This document shows, in pieces, positions 25,950 through 33,892 of a DNA stretch of 64,000 nt (positions are counted from its first letter, which is position 1; every line of letters starts with the position of its first letter). The position numbers and the translations under genes were made by a program. Source of the DNA: Chloroflexota bacterium (GTDB taxonomy: Bacteria > Chloroflexota > Anaerolineae > Anaerolineales > UBA4823); assembly GCA_029557965.1 (NCBI GenBank), contig JAKQIM010000042.1, positions 1-64,000 of the forward strand, given 5' to 3'. The notes below the pieces were generated by a model. That model searched no databases, was not told the origin of the DNA, and saw only the letters and a program-made list of their open reading frames with translations.

Positions 25950-25987
25950 ATATCAAGTAATTATATATCAAATAGTTTGATATCAAA
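25950..25987 (-). promoter_or_regulatory. MarR operator array overlapping the marR promoter
   Basis: ATATCAAATAGTTTGATAT at 25965-25983 is a perfect 8+8 palindrome with a 3-base centre. TTTGATATCAAA at 25976-25987 is a second, overlapping perfect palindrome, and a further half-site ATATCAA lies at 25950-25956. On the minus strand TATAAT falls just downstream of the palindromes, so bound protein would block RNA polymerase. Confidence 0.8.
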
Positions 25988-26116
25988 ATAATACCGCGCG
26001 GCCGCCAATCTGTCAAGAGGAAAAACCAGATATATCCCCCATTTTGCTATAATTGATCATGGAACCGGCCTGGCGATGACCGGCTATTCATTAAGAATTC
26101 TTCTGGAGTGAATGAC

Positions 26117-26590
26117 ATGGGTTTGAGAGAATATACGGTTTGCTACCCTATCCAAAACGGGCGCGTGCTGTTGGGTTTTAAAAAGCAAGGGTTTGGCAGC
26201 GGGAAGTTTGCCGGGTTTGGCGGCAAGCTCGAGCCAGGCGAGACGCCGCCCATCTGCGCCGGGCGCGAATTGCGCGAAGAATGCGGCCTGCATATCGAAC
26301 CCAGCAATGGGCAGGCCTTGGCCTATGTGGGTGCGCTAACATTTATCTTCCCGGCCCGGCCAAATTGGGACGAGCTGGTACACGCCTTTGTGGTGCACGC
26401 CTGGCAAGGGCAGGTGACAGAGAGCAACGAAATGCGCCCGGCCTGGTTTGCCTTGGATGCCATCCCTTTTGACCAGATGTGGGACGATAACCGCTATTGG
26501 CTGCCCCAGGCCTTAGCCGGCAGCAAATTGAACGGGCGTTTTATATTCAAAGACGACTGCCAAACCGTGCACGAGTACCGCCTGTGGTAG
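26117..26590 (+). CDS. Nudix hydrolase, MutT/MTH1-like
   Basis: This 157-residue Nudix enzyme has a complete Nudix box at residues 36-58 (GX5EX7REUXEEXGU), including GKLEPGE and RELREECGL. The pattern around it (KFAGFGGKLEPGE before the box; W and D/E residues in WDELVHAFVVH after it) resembles MTH1-type oxidised-purine triphosphatases. The AUG at 26117 is chosen because CTGGAG lies 9 bases upstream; GUG 26108 is too close. It stands alone between a regulator and glnA. Confidence 0.88.
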   Translation: MGLREYTVCYPIQNGRVLLGFKKQGFGSGKFAGFGGKLEPGETPPICAGRELREECGLHIEPSNGQALAYVGALTFIFPARPNWDELVHAFVVHAWQGQVTESNEMRPAWFALDAIPFDQMWDDNRYWLPQALAGSKLNGRFIFKDDCQTVHEYRLW

Positions 26591-26783
26591 TTAGCCCCGC
26601 CAGCGGCCTGCCAGGGTCAAAATTCATCCCTTCATACCCTGCGGCAGGGAGTCTGGCGGCCAAAACAGGATAACCCGCGGGCCATTTGATGATGGAATCC
26701 ACTTCACCTTAGGAAAGATTTGCACTAGGATAAGAGATACTGGAACGATCATCATATAAAGCTTCAGAGGAGGAGATTGGGTT

Positions 26784-28205
26784 ATGTTCAAAGACTTTGA
26801 TCAGGCTCGTCGCTACATGGATGAGCATGGCATCCAAATGGTGGATATGAAGTTTTGCGATCTGTGGGGGAGATGGCACCACCTGAGCGTGCCGGTCAGC
26901 CAGTTCACACCTGACCTGATGGAACAGGGGATTGGCTTCGATGGCTCATCGGTTGGGTTGAAGAGCGTCAAAGCCGGTGATATGGTACTGGTGCCCGACC
27001 TGCCCACAGCAGTTCGCGATCCCTTCTGGGATGTACCAACCATCAGCTTCATCTGCACCACGCTCGAAGCGGATACACATGCCATCTTCACCAATGATCC
27101 CCGCAACATCGCCATCCGAGCAGAGGAACATTTGCGCAAAACCGGCGTCGCAGACGAGAGCCGCTGGGGGCCGGAATACGAGTTTTACATCTTTGACAAC
27201 GTTTCTTTTGAAAACGGCGTCAACCGCGCCAGCTATCGCATCGACTGCGTAGAGGCTGATTGGAATAGTGCCGAAGGCGGTCACGGGCATTACATTCCAC
27301 TGCACGGCGGCTACCATGCCATTCCTCCCAAAGACCAATCGTACAACTTGCGCACCGAGATCAGCCTGCTGCTAGAAGCCATGAACATACCGGTGAAGTA
27401 CCACCATCACGAGGTGGGCGGGCCGGGGCAGTCGGAGATCGAAACGCCGCTGATGGGCCTGGTGCAGTCTGGCGATGCCACGATGATGATCAAATACACC
27501 ACCAAGATGGCCGCCCGCCGGCACGGGAAGACTGCCACCTTTATGCCCAAGCCGCTGTATGGCGAGGCCGGCTCAGGGATGCACTTCCACCAGCAATTGT
27601 TGAAAAAGGGACGCAATCTCTTCTATGATGCCAAGGGCTATGGCTGCATGAGCAAAGAAGCTCTATATTATATCGGCGGCCTGCTGGCTCACGGCCCAGC
27701 GCTGCTGGCCCTGACCAACCCCAGCACCAACTCCTACAGCCGCCTGGTTCCTGGCTACGAGGCCCCGGTGAACGCTTTCTTCTCGCTGGGCAACCGTTCG
27801 GCGGCCGTGCGCATCCCCAAGTATGCCACCCAGCCCGATACCGCCCGCATGGAGTTTCGTCCTCCGGATGCAACCTGCAACGTTTACCTGGCGCTGGCGG
27901 CTCAGCTCTTGGCTGGCATGGACGGCATCCAGCGCAAGCTGGACCCGACCGAAGCCGGCTTTGGGCCGATCGATGACAACATCTTCTCTTGGAGCGATGA
28001 ACAGCGCGCCAAGATCAAGAGCCTGCCATCCTCGCTCAACGAGGCATTAGAGGCCCTGGAGCAGGATATGGATTTCTTGCTGGCGGGGAACGTCTTCAGC
28101 GCAGATATGCTGCGCCGCTGGATCGATTTCAAACGCAACCAAGAGTATTACCAGGTGCGCAACCGCCCTCATCCTTATGAGATGAGCCTGTACTTTGATG
28201 TTTAG
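26784..28205 (+). CDS. glnA: Glutamine synthetase, type I
   Basis: Ammonia assimilation: glutamate + NH3 + ATP gives glutamine. The product is 473 residues. Landmarks are MEQGIGFDGSSV, WGPEYEFYIFD (metal Glu), GEAGSGMHFHQQL (metal His), the substrate loop NPSTNSYSRLVPGYEAPV and ATP-site Arg residues in NRSAAVRIPKY. The adenylylation loop that reads NLYDLPPEE in enteric GS reads NIFSWSDEQ here, so the modified Tyr is absent and GlnE-type control is unlikely. A GGAGGAG site lies before the AUG at 26784. A strong terminator hairpin follows at once. Confidence 0.95.
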   Translation: MFKDFDQARRYMDEHGIQMVDMKFCDLWGRWHHLSVPVSQFTPDLMEQGIGFDGSSVGLKSVKAGDMVLVPDLPTAVRDPFWDVPTISFICTTLEADTHAIFTNDPRNIAIRAEEHLRKTGVADESRWGPEYEFYIFDNVSFENGVNRASYRIDCVEADWNSAEGGHGHYIPLHGGYHAIPPKDQSYNLRTEISLLLEAMNIPVKYHHHEVGGPGQSEIETPLMGLVQSGDATMMIKYTTKMAARRHGKTATFMPKPLYGEAGSGMHFHQQLLKKGRNLFYDAKGYGCMSKEALYYIGGLLAHGPALLALTNPSTNSYSRLVPGYEAPVNAFFSLGNRSAAVRIPKYATQPDTARMEFRPPDATCNVYLALAAQLLAGMDGIQRKLDPTEAGFGPIDDNIFSWSDEQRAKIKSLPSSLNEALEALEQDMDFLLAGNVFSADMLRRWIDFKRNQEYYQVRNRPHPYEMSLYFDV

Positions 28206-28749
28206 AGGAATGCGCTATACGAACAGCTTCAGCCATTTTGGATGGCTGAAGCTGTTCCTTTTTTTCCTCATGCTGCTGCCATGGTTGGCGGCTTGCAATT
28301 CAAATGCGGCCCCCACCTCGGCGCCTTTGACAGAGTTCAACCAGAACGGCGTGACCGTGCGCATTGTCCTCGAACAAGATGTGCATGGGGGCACCGCCCT
28401 GACCGCAACCTTCACCCCCGATGAAGAAGATGCGCACCTGTATAGCATGGACCTGCCCCTAGAGGGGGTAGATGGTCTCGGCCGTCCCACCCGCTTGGCC
28501 TTGGCGCCCGGCACATCTCTCCAGGCATCGGGTGATCTGCAAACTGCCGCCGTAGCCGAGAGCATCATCGTTGCTCCTGACCTGCCGCCCTTGCCGGTCT
28601 ACCCGGCCGGACCAGTGGTGCTGCGCCTGCCAGTGCAACTGCCCGAAAGTACCCGCCTGGAGCAGGTGCTGGTCACTTATATGGCTTGTTCGCCGCGCGG
28701 CTGTTATCGGCCTGTGATAGAAAAGGCAGTGGATATTCAACTGCCGTAA
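28198..28749 (+). CDS. DsbD-alpha-like lipoprotein
   Basis: This ~183-residue lipoprotein has a hydrophobic segment ending in LPWLAAC, a signal-peptidase II lipobox; the mature protein would begin at that Cys. The C-terminal part resembles the N-terminal (alpha) domain of DsbD, with the two Cys in TYMACSPRGCYRP standing where DsbD has a CX5C redox pair (CX4C here). Its role would be receiving electrons and passing them to another surface thiol protein. The start is uncertain: 28198 and 28210 are possible, and 28271 would leave a very short signal. The glnA terminator is encoded inside this leader. The Sec-thioredoxin gene follows after 32 bp. Confidence 0.65.
   Translation: MFRGMRYTNSFSHFGWLKLFLFFLMLLPWLAACNSNAAPTSAPLTEFNQNGVTVRIVLEQDVHGGTALTATFTPDEEDAHLYSMDLPLEGVDGLGRPTRLALAPGTSLQASGDLQTAAVAESIIVAPDLPPLPVYPAGPVVLRLPVQLPESTRLEQVLVTYMACSPRGCYRPVIEKAVDIQLP
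28221..28267 (+). terminator. glnA intrinsic terminator
   Basis: The 16-base arms (28221-28236 and 28242-28257) are fully complementary around TTTGG and are followed by a run of seven T after CC. It starts 15 bases after the glnA stop codon. It lies within the apparent signal-peptide codons of the next gene. Confidence 0.9.
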
Positions 28750-28781
28750 AATCCAGTTCACCTGAGAATACCCATCTGATT

Positions 28782-29447
28782 ATGAGCCATTCAACACAAA
28801 GGCGCCATTCCGCTCAAATCCTGTTGGCAGGATTCTTCCTGCTGACCACACTGGCCTGCCAGGCTGTGTCTGGAGCGGTTCCCACAGCCGCCTTGCCACC
28901 CACAGCAGTGGCACTGCCTTCTGAGACTCTGCCGCCGCCCACCGACACAGCCATACCGCTTACTGACATGGTCGTACCGCTCACCGAGACAGCCGCGCCA
29001 CCCAGCGATACACCCAGTCCCATCCCCCCCTCGCCCACAGCTCCGCCGTCCTACGTAGTGGTCCGCTTATTCCCTTCCAAAGGAGACCTAGCGACCCAGC
29101 TTGCCACCGAAGCCGCCAATGCCAGGTCCATGGGACTAAAACCCTTTGTCGAATTAGAAGCAATGTGGTGACCGGCCTGCCAAGCGATTGCCGTGAGCAT
29201 CGCCGAAAAAGACCCTTTGATGGTAGATGCCTATACCGGTGCATATATCATCCAATTAAACGTGGACAGTTGGGGAGATCAGCTGGCTGGCAGCGATTTT
29301 GACTATCCCTACATTCCAGTTTTCTTTGCCATTGATGAGACCGGCCGGGCAACCGGCGAGGTGATCGATGGCGGCGCATGGAGCGCTAACATCCCCGAGA
29401 ATATGGCTCCTGCGCTGAAGGAGTTTTTCCAAGAGGCAGGGAATTAA
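28782..29447 (+). CDS. Selenocysteine-containing thioredoxin-fold lipoprotein
   Basis: Two abutting in-frame segments join through UGA 29169-29171 into one 221-residue protein. The signal peptide ends LTTLAC (lipobox). A long Pro/Thr/Ser linker (about residues 34-92) holds the domain off the membrane. The thioredoxin fold starts at YVVVRLF and runs KPFVELEAMW-Sec130-PAC, so the active site is W-U-P-A-C where relatives have W-C-P-x-C. A cis-Pro strand (YIPVFFAIDETG) and a C-terminal helix complete the fold after the UGA. Reading stays open and family-like on both sides, which argues against a broken gene. A SECIS-like hairpin follows. The partner is the DsbD-alpha-like lipoprotein upstream. 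Confidence 0.85.
29184..29203 (+). promoter_or_regulatory. Bacterial SECIS-like hairpin of the thioredoxin-fold selenoprotein
   Basis: GCGAT (29184-29188) pairs with ATCGC (29199-29203). A single T at 29189 is bulged, then GC pairs with GC around the loop CGUGA (29192-29196). A bulged U below a GU-containing apical loop is the feature SelB reads in the E. coli fdhF element. The loop begins 20 bases after the UGA. Confidence 0.7.
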
Positions 29448-29471
29448 CCTCAAGAGGTGTGAATTCATCCC

Positions 29472-29499
29472 TTGACATTTGGTTAATCCCTGATAGAAT
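29472..29499 (+). promoter_or_regulatory. cspA promoter
   Basis: TTGACA at 29472-29477 and TAGAAT at 29494-29499 are 16 bp apart. The start point would be near 29506, leaving a 5' leader of about 145 bases before the cold-shock gene, as is usual for cspA-type mRNAs. Confidence 0.75.
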
Positions 29500-29549
29500 C
29501 AGCGGTTGTAGGATGCCAGCAAGTTCTCGTTGGATGAAGTAGAAAGACA

Positions 29550-29586
29550 ACGGCTCGAGGCAAGGTCCTTGGGCCGTTTTGCTTTG
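29550..29586 (+). terminator. Terminator-like hairpin inside the cspA leader
   Basis: The arms 29550-29560 and 29567-29577 form 11 consecutive pairs (two G-T wobbles) around a six-base loop and are followed by TTTTGCTTT. It lies about 45 bases after the predicted transcript start and 64 bases before the AUG, so it could act as an attenuator or release a ~75-base leader RNA. Confidence 0.6.
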
Positions 29587-29649
29587 ACTGCTCCGATGGA
29601 ATTGGACGTGCATCTCAAACTTCTATCATGCCTTAAGGAGGCAAATAAA

Positions 29650-29859
29650 ATGTCTGAACGCATCATCGGCACAGTCAAGTGGTTCAATAACAGCAAGGGT
29701 TACGGCTTCCTGTCGCAGCCCGACGGCGCGGACGTCTTCGTGCACTTCTCGGCCATCGAGAGCGATGGCTATCGCACGCTGCAGGAAGGCCAGAAGGTGG
29801 AGTTCTCCATCGAGAAGGGCCCCAAGGGTCTGCAGGCCGCTCAGGTCAAGGCGATCTAG
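29650..29859 (+). CDS. cspA: Cold-shock protein, CspA family
   Basis: This 69-residue single OB-fold RNA chaperone has RNP1 ([10 protein letters not shown]) and RNP2 (VFVHFSAI) motifs. Length and sequence are canonical. AAGGAGG lies 8 bases before the AUG at 29650. Upstream in-frame codons belong to the structured leader. The gene is flanked by its own promoter and a clean terminator, so it is monocistronic. It likely melts mRNA structure at low temperature. Confidence 0.97.
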   Translation: MSERIIGTVKWFNNSKGYGFLSQPDGADVFVHFSAIESDGYRTLQEGQKVEFSIEKGPKGLQAAQVKAI

Positions 29860-29880
29860 CTGTTACCTGACTTGACTTCA

Positions 29881-29910
29881 AAAACCCGCCGCTCCATGCG
29901 GCGGGTTTTT
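29881..29910 (+). terminator. cspA intrinsic terminator
   Basis: AAAACCCGCCG (29881-29891) pairs with CGGCGGGTTTT (29899-29909) around a seven-base loop, ending in a T-run. It starts about 20 bases after the cspA stop. Confidence 0.92.
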
Positions 29911-29997
29911 GGTTATACTATACAGCAGTGCAATGTACGTGCCCGGCGGTCTCGCTAGTCGCCAGGCGCTCCCCGATCAGATAGATAGGAGGCTCGT

Positions 29998-30372
29998 ATG
30001 TCTAAGCTGCTTAAGATCACCTTCCTGGCACATGCCATTGTGGCTTTTGTGTGTGGCGCGCCGCTGCTGCTTGCCCCAGGACGTTTCTTGGGGCTCTTCA
30101 ATTGGGCTCCAATTGACCCGGTATTGGCCCGCATACTGGGCGCGGCCCTGCTCGGCCTGGCCTGGAGCTCGCTGCGCGGTTACCAGCAAGCCAGCTTTGA
30201 GAAGGTGGCCTTGCTGGTAGAAACTGAAGCGGTCTTCTGCACGGCAGCCGTGGTGGGCATGCTGCGCCAGATGGCGGGAGCTCGGTGGCCGTTCATCATC
30301 TGGCTGATCCTGGCTGTACTGATCATCTTTGCCATCCTATGGCTTATCAATGGAGTGAGAAAACGAACATGA
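29998..30372 (+). CDS. Small four-helix membrane protein
   Basis: This 124-residue hydrophobic protein has about four transmembrane segments (near residues 6-28, 42-60, 72-92 and 97-118) and no catalytic motif that I recognise. AGGAGG precedes the AUG. Its stop overlaps the aspartase start (ATGA), so the two are translated together. A role in transport or sensing for aspartate/fumarate metabolism is only inference from position. Confidence 0.75.
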   Translation: MSKLLKITFLAHAIVAFVCGAPLLLAPGRFLGLFNWAPIDPVLARILGAALLGLAWSSLRGYQQASFEKVALLVETEAVFCTAAVVGMLRQMAGARWPFIIWLILAVLIIFAILWLINGVRKRT

Positions 30373-31778
30373 AATCAACCCGTATTGAACATGATTTGCT
30401 CGGCGAACGCGAAGTGCCCGCCGAAGCGTATTATGGCATCCAGACCCTGCGTGCCCTGGAGAATTTCAACATCACCGGGGTTCCCATCTCGCATTACCCG
30501 CGCCTGGTGCATTCGCTGGCCTATATCAAAAAGGCCGCCGCGCAGGCCAATGTTGAGTTGGGCCTGCTCGACCCCAAGATCGGCAATGCCATTGTCAAGG
30601 CATGTGATGAGATCGCGGCCGGGGCACTGACCTCTGAGTTTGTTGTCGATGTGATCCAGGGTGGGGCAGGCACCTCCACGAACATGAACGCCAACGAGGT
30701 GATTGCCAACCGCGCCCTCGAACACCTGGGCTATGAGAAGGGCCGTTACGACATTGTGCACCCCCTCAACCACATCAACATGTCGCAATCCACCAATGAT
30801 GTGTACCCCACTGCCATCCGCCTGACCCTGAGCCAAAAAATGGACGGCCTGATGGTCGAAATGACCGGCCTGCGAGATGCACTGCGCATGAAAGGCGCCG
30901 AGTTTGCCGACGTGCTCAAGATGGGGCGCACTCAGCTCCAAGACGCCGTGCCCATGACCCTGGGCCAGGAATTTGAAGCCTGGGCTGTGACCATCACCGA
31001 AGATTTGCAACGCGTGAGCGAGACCCAGGCCCTGATCCGCGAGGTCAACATGGGCGCCACAGCCATTGGCACCGGGCTGAACGCCCACCCTGCCTATGCC
31101 CTGGTGGTGACCGAAAAACTGCGCCAGGCCAGCGGTGTGCCGGTGGTCAAAGCCGAAAACCTGGTGGAAGCCACCCAAGACACAGGGGCTTACGTACAGC
31201 TTTCAGGCGTGTTGAAGCGTGTGGCAGTCAAACTTTCTAAGATCAGCAATGACCTGCGCCTGCTCTCTTCTGGCCCGCGGGCCGGGCTGGGCGAGATCAA
31301 CCTGCCGCCCATGGCACCTGGCTCTTCGATCATGCCGGGCAAGGTCAACCCGGTCATTCCCGAGGTGGTCAACCAGGTGGCCTTCCTGGTCATCGGCAAC
31401 GATGTGACGGTGACCATGGCGGCCGAGGGCGGGCAATTGGAATTGAACGTATTTGAGCCTGTGATGGCTAACCGTCTCTTCAACTCGCTCGACACCCTGG
31501 GGCGGGCCTGCCGCGCCCTGGCGCAGCGCTGCGTTGTGGGCATCACCGCCAACCGCGAGCACTGCCGCAAACAGGTCGAGAACAGCATTGGCCTGGTCAC
31601 CGCCCTTAACCCCATCATTGGTTATGAAAAATCCAGCGACGTGGCCTCTGAGGCACTGCGCAGCGGGCGGGCAGTTTACGAGATCGTGCTAGAGAAGGGC
31701 TATTTGAGCAAAGAACAACTGGATGACCTTCTGCGGCCCGAGAACATGACCCAGCCGCGCTATATCCATCCAGGATAG
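30369..31778 (+). CDS. aspA: Aspartate ammonia-lyase (aspartase)
   Basis: This class II fumarase/aspartase superfamily enzyme (469 residues) interconverts aspartate with fumarate and ammonia. MKSTRIEHDLLGEREVPAEAYYGIQT is the typical aspartase N-terminus. The signature GSSIMPGKVNPVIPE carries the catalytic Ser, and GGAGTSTNMNANEVIANRA and HPLNHINMSQSTNDV line the substrate site. The start at 30369 overlaps the preceding stop. Fumarase is the main alternative, but the N-terminal pattern favours aspartase. Confidence 0.9.
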   Translation: MKSTRIEHDLLGEREVPAEAYYGIQTLRALENFNITGVPISHYPRLVHSLAYIKKAAAQANVELGLLDPKIGNAIVKACDEIAAGALTSEFVVDVIQGGAGTSTNMNANEVIANRALEHLGYEKGRYDIVHPLNHINMSQSTNDVYPTAIRLTLSQKMDGLMVEMTGLRDALRMKGAEFADVLKMGRTQLQDAVPMTLGQEFEAWAVTITEDLQRVSETQALIREVNMGATAIGTGLNAHPAYALVVTEKLRQASGVPVVKAENLVEATQDTGAYVQLSGVLKRVAVKLSKISNDLRLLSSGPRAGLGEINLPPMAPGSSIMPGKVNPVIPEVVNQVAFLVIGNDVTVTMAAEGGQLELNVFEPVMANRLFNSLDTLGRACRALAQRCVVGITANREHCRKQVENSIGLVTALNPIIGYEKSSDVASEALRSGRAVYEIVLEKGYLSKEQLDDLLRPENMTQPRYIHPG

Positions 31779-31797
31779 GATAAAACAATGCTATACC

Positions 31798-31825
31798 AAA
31801 AAAGAGCCCGTCTGGGCTCTTTTTT
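31798..31825. terminator. Bidirectional terminator after aspA
   Basis: AAAAAAGAGCCC and GGGCTCTTTTTT pair around the loop GTCT (31810-31813). The A-run and T-run make it work on both strands, for aspA and for the convergent substrate-binding-protein gene. Confidence 0.93.
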
Positions 31826-31839
31826 GGTTTGGCTCTAAT

Positions 31840-33528
31840 CTACGGCGTTGGGGTTGCCTCGCTGGCCCGGCGGGTAACCAGGAACCAGCTTGTCAGGGTG
31901 TTAAAGCGGTCGGCCGAGTCAAACATCGGGCCCACGCGCACACCCTGCACCTCGGTGGTGACGGCGTAGGTGGCAACCGGGTAGAAAAGCGGCAGGGCAG
32001 GCAGTTCTTGGGCAAAGCGCACCTGGAAGTTGTTATACAGCCGGGTGCGTTCATCGACATCCGTGGTGATGCGCGCCGCTTCCAGGTATTCGCTGGCCTG
32101 GCGGTCATCCCACTGAGAATAATTTTGACCACCGGTGACCTGTGCCTGGTGCCAGAAGGGGTAAGGATCAGGGTCAGGCGAGCGGGACAGGTTGAGGTCG
32201 ACCAGGGCAGCCTGGTACACATGCGTATCCAGGTACTCGGTAACCAGGGTATCGTAATCCACGCCTTCTAGCAATACCTGAACCCCAACATCGGCCCAAT
32301 CGGCCCGGATGGACTCGGCCATGGCTTTGTGCTTTTCGTCAGACGGGTAGAGCAGTGTAAAAGATAGGGCCGTCCCATCCTCGTTCTGGCGCACGTCGCC
32401 GCCGCCTGCTGGGATGGTATAACCGGCCTGGCGCAGCAGGCTGACAGCCGCACCGGTATCATAACCCACCTGCGGTGTGCCGCTGTAATAGGCCCAGGTG
32501 CCCGGGAAGATCGGCCCATCGGCCAGGATGGCCTGCCCGCCCAGCAAACGGTCGATAATGCCCTGGCGGTTGAGCGCCATGAGCAGTGCCCGGCGCACGT
32601 TCGCGTCCTGGAAGAAAGCGGCCTCTGGATTATTGAGGTTGAACAAGACCAGGCTCAGCTCGGGCTGGCGGCTGGTGTAAAGTTTCAGGCCCGGTGCCGC
32701 CAACGCCTGCGGCAGAATTTCGGCTGTCACCTGAGCAATGCCGCCAATCTCACCTTCCTGGTAAGCCGCGAATGCCGATGCGGCGTCAGGATAATAGCGG
32801 AAGGCAATCTGCTCGATGAAAGAGGCTTGAACGTAATAATCTTTGAAAGCGGTCAGCACGACCCCTGCAATCCGCCCATCTTCCACGATCAAGTGGTCAA
32901 AGCGATACGGACCGCTGCCAACCGGCTGTAAGTTAAACGGGGAATCAATGATTTCAGCGACGCTCAAATCACCCAACAGGTGAGAGGGCAGCACGCCAAA
33001 GGTCAGGTAATCCAAGAAGGGGGCATAAGCTTCTGGCAAGACAAACTGGATGGTTTTCTCGTCCAGGCGCTTGACTTCTACCTGCTTCCAGAACTGAACC
33101 AGGTCGGCAGAGAGCGGCGAATCTTCGCCGCGCATCAACTCGATGGTAAAGATCACATCATCACTGGTAACCGGCTGCCCATCGTGCCAGACAGCATTGG
33201 AACGCACCGAGAAGTTGTAAATCACCCCGTCGCGCGAGATGCCCCAAGAGTCAGCCAGGCCGGCCTGGGGCAAACCGCGGTCATCAAATTGCAAAAGCCC
33301 ACTGAAGATCAAGCGGTCTACGTCGCGGTCCACGTTGTTGTAAGTGTCCAGCAGTGGGTTCAGGCGGGTTAATTCGCCGATCAGTCCCTCGGTATATACG
33401 CCGCCTTCGGCTGGTTCAACAACCGGCTCGATGGGGACGAGCGTGACCGGCTTCTGCCCCAGCAAAAGCACGGCAATCGCTACCAATGCCAGCAGGGCAA
33501 TCAACAGGGGCCAACGTAGTTTTTTCAT
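31840..33528 (-). CDS. ABC transporter substrate-binding protein, family 5 (oligopeptide type)
   Basis: This 562-residue extracytoplasmic solute receptor of the OppA/DppA group has a single N-terminal hydrophobic segment (WPLLIALLALVAIAVLLLG) without a lipobox Cys, so it may stay anchored by an uncleaved helix. The family signature region is LADSWGISRDGVIYNFSVRSNAVWHDGQPVTSDDVIFTIE. Typical partners (permeases, ATPases) are not adjacent; secG lies upstream. The ligand could be peptides, nickel chelates or sugars; the sequence does not decide. Confidence 0.88.
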   Translation of the reverse strand: MKKLRWPLLIALLALVAIAVLLLGQKPVTLVPIEPVVEPAEGGVYTEGLIGELTRLNPLLDTYNNVDRDVDRLIFSGLLQFDDRGLPQAGLADSWGISRDGVIYNFSVRSNAVWHDGQPVTSDDVIFTIELMRGEDSPLSADLVQFWKQVEVKRLDEKTIQFVLPEAYAPFLDYLTFGVLPSHLLGDLSVAEIIDSPFNLQPVGSGPYRFDHLIVEDGRIAGVVLTAFKDYYVQASFIEQIAFRYYPDAASAFAAYQEGEIGGIAQVTAEILPQALAAPGLKLYTSRQPELSLVLFNLNNPEAAFFQDANVRRALLMALNRQGIIDRLLGGQAILADGPIFPGTWAYYSGTPQVGYDTGAAVSLLRQAGYTIPAGGGDVRQNEDGTALSFTLLYPSDEKHKAMAESIRADWADVGVQVLLEGVDYDTLVTEYLDTHVYQAALVDLNLSRSPDPDPYPFWHQAQVTGGQNYSQWDDRQASEYLEAARITTDVDERTRLYNNFQVRFAQELPALPLFYPVATYAVTTEVQGVRVGPMFDSADRFNTLTSWFLVTRRASEATPTP

Positions 33529-33545
33529 ATTTTTTTAAAAGAAAA

Positions 33546-33595
33546 GCGCTGCAGGCGAGGCGCAGGCCAGTGACGCCGCGCCTCCCTATCAGCGC
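33546..33595 (-). terminator. Hairpin between secG and the substrate-binding-protein gene
   Basis: GCGCTG (33546-33551) pairs with CAGCGC (33590-33595), and inside it GAGGCGC (33557-33563) pairs with GCGCCTC (33578-33584). Reading in the minus direction it is followed by TTTTCTTTT. It would end the secG transcript just before the next gene. Confidence 0.7.
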
Positions 33596-33607
33596 CTGGG
33601 GTGGCAG

Positions 33608-33832
33608 TTAGCTGCTAACCAGTACGGTCGCAATTGCCAGGATAAAGAACAGCACGCTCAGACCAATGGTGACGAAGAAGAGGGTCTTTTCAATGCCGCG
33701 CCGTGCGGTGAAGATACCGCCCATGTCAGCGCCGGTCAGGCCGCCCAACCCCGCGCCTTTGCTCTGCAAGATCACGCTTGCGATCAAGGCAATCGAGATT
33801 ATAATCAACGAGATGTACAAAACATTTTCCAC
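33608..33832 (-). CDS. secG: Protein translocase subunit SecG
   Basis: SecG is the small third subunit of the SecYEG protein-export channel. The 74-residue sequence has two transmembrane helices (about 5-23 and 50-72) joined by the conserved cytoplasmic loop LQSKGAGLGGLTGADMGGIFTARRGIEK, whose G-rich start is diagnostic. The length matches bacterial SecG. A terminator hairpin follows on the minus strand. Confidence 0.95.
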   Translation of the reverse strand: MENVLYISLIIISIALIASVILQSKGAGLGGLTGADMGGIFTARRGIEKTLFFVTIGLSVLFFILAIATVLVSS

Positions 33833-33892
33833 GCTAGTCCTCCGAAAAAAGTGTCAAGGGATTATACCTTTGCTTGGTGGAATCGTCAAATC

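Noticed and set aside
29169-29171. Thioredoxin-fold gene as an ordinary nonsense pseudogene
   Set aside because: The single stop is UGA, sits exactly at the redox Cys position, both sides keep the fold without frameshift, and a SECIS-like hairpin follows. Decay would not choose that position.
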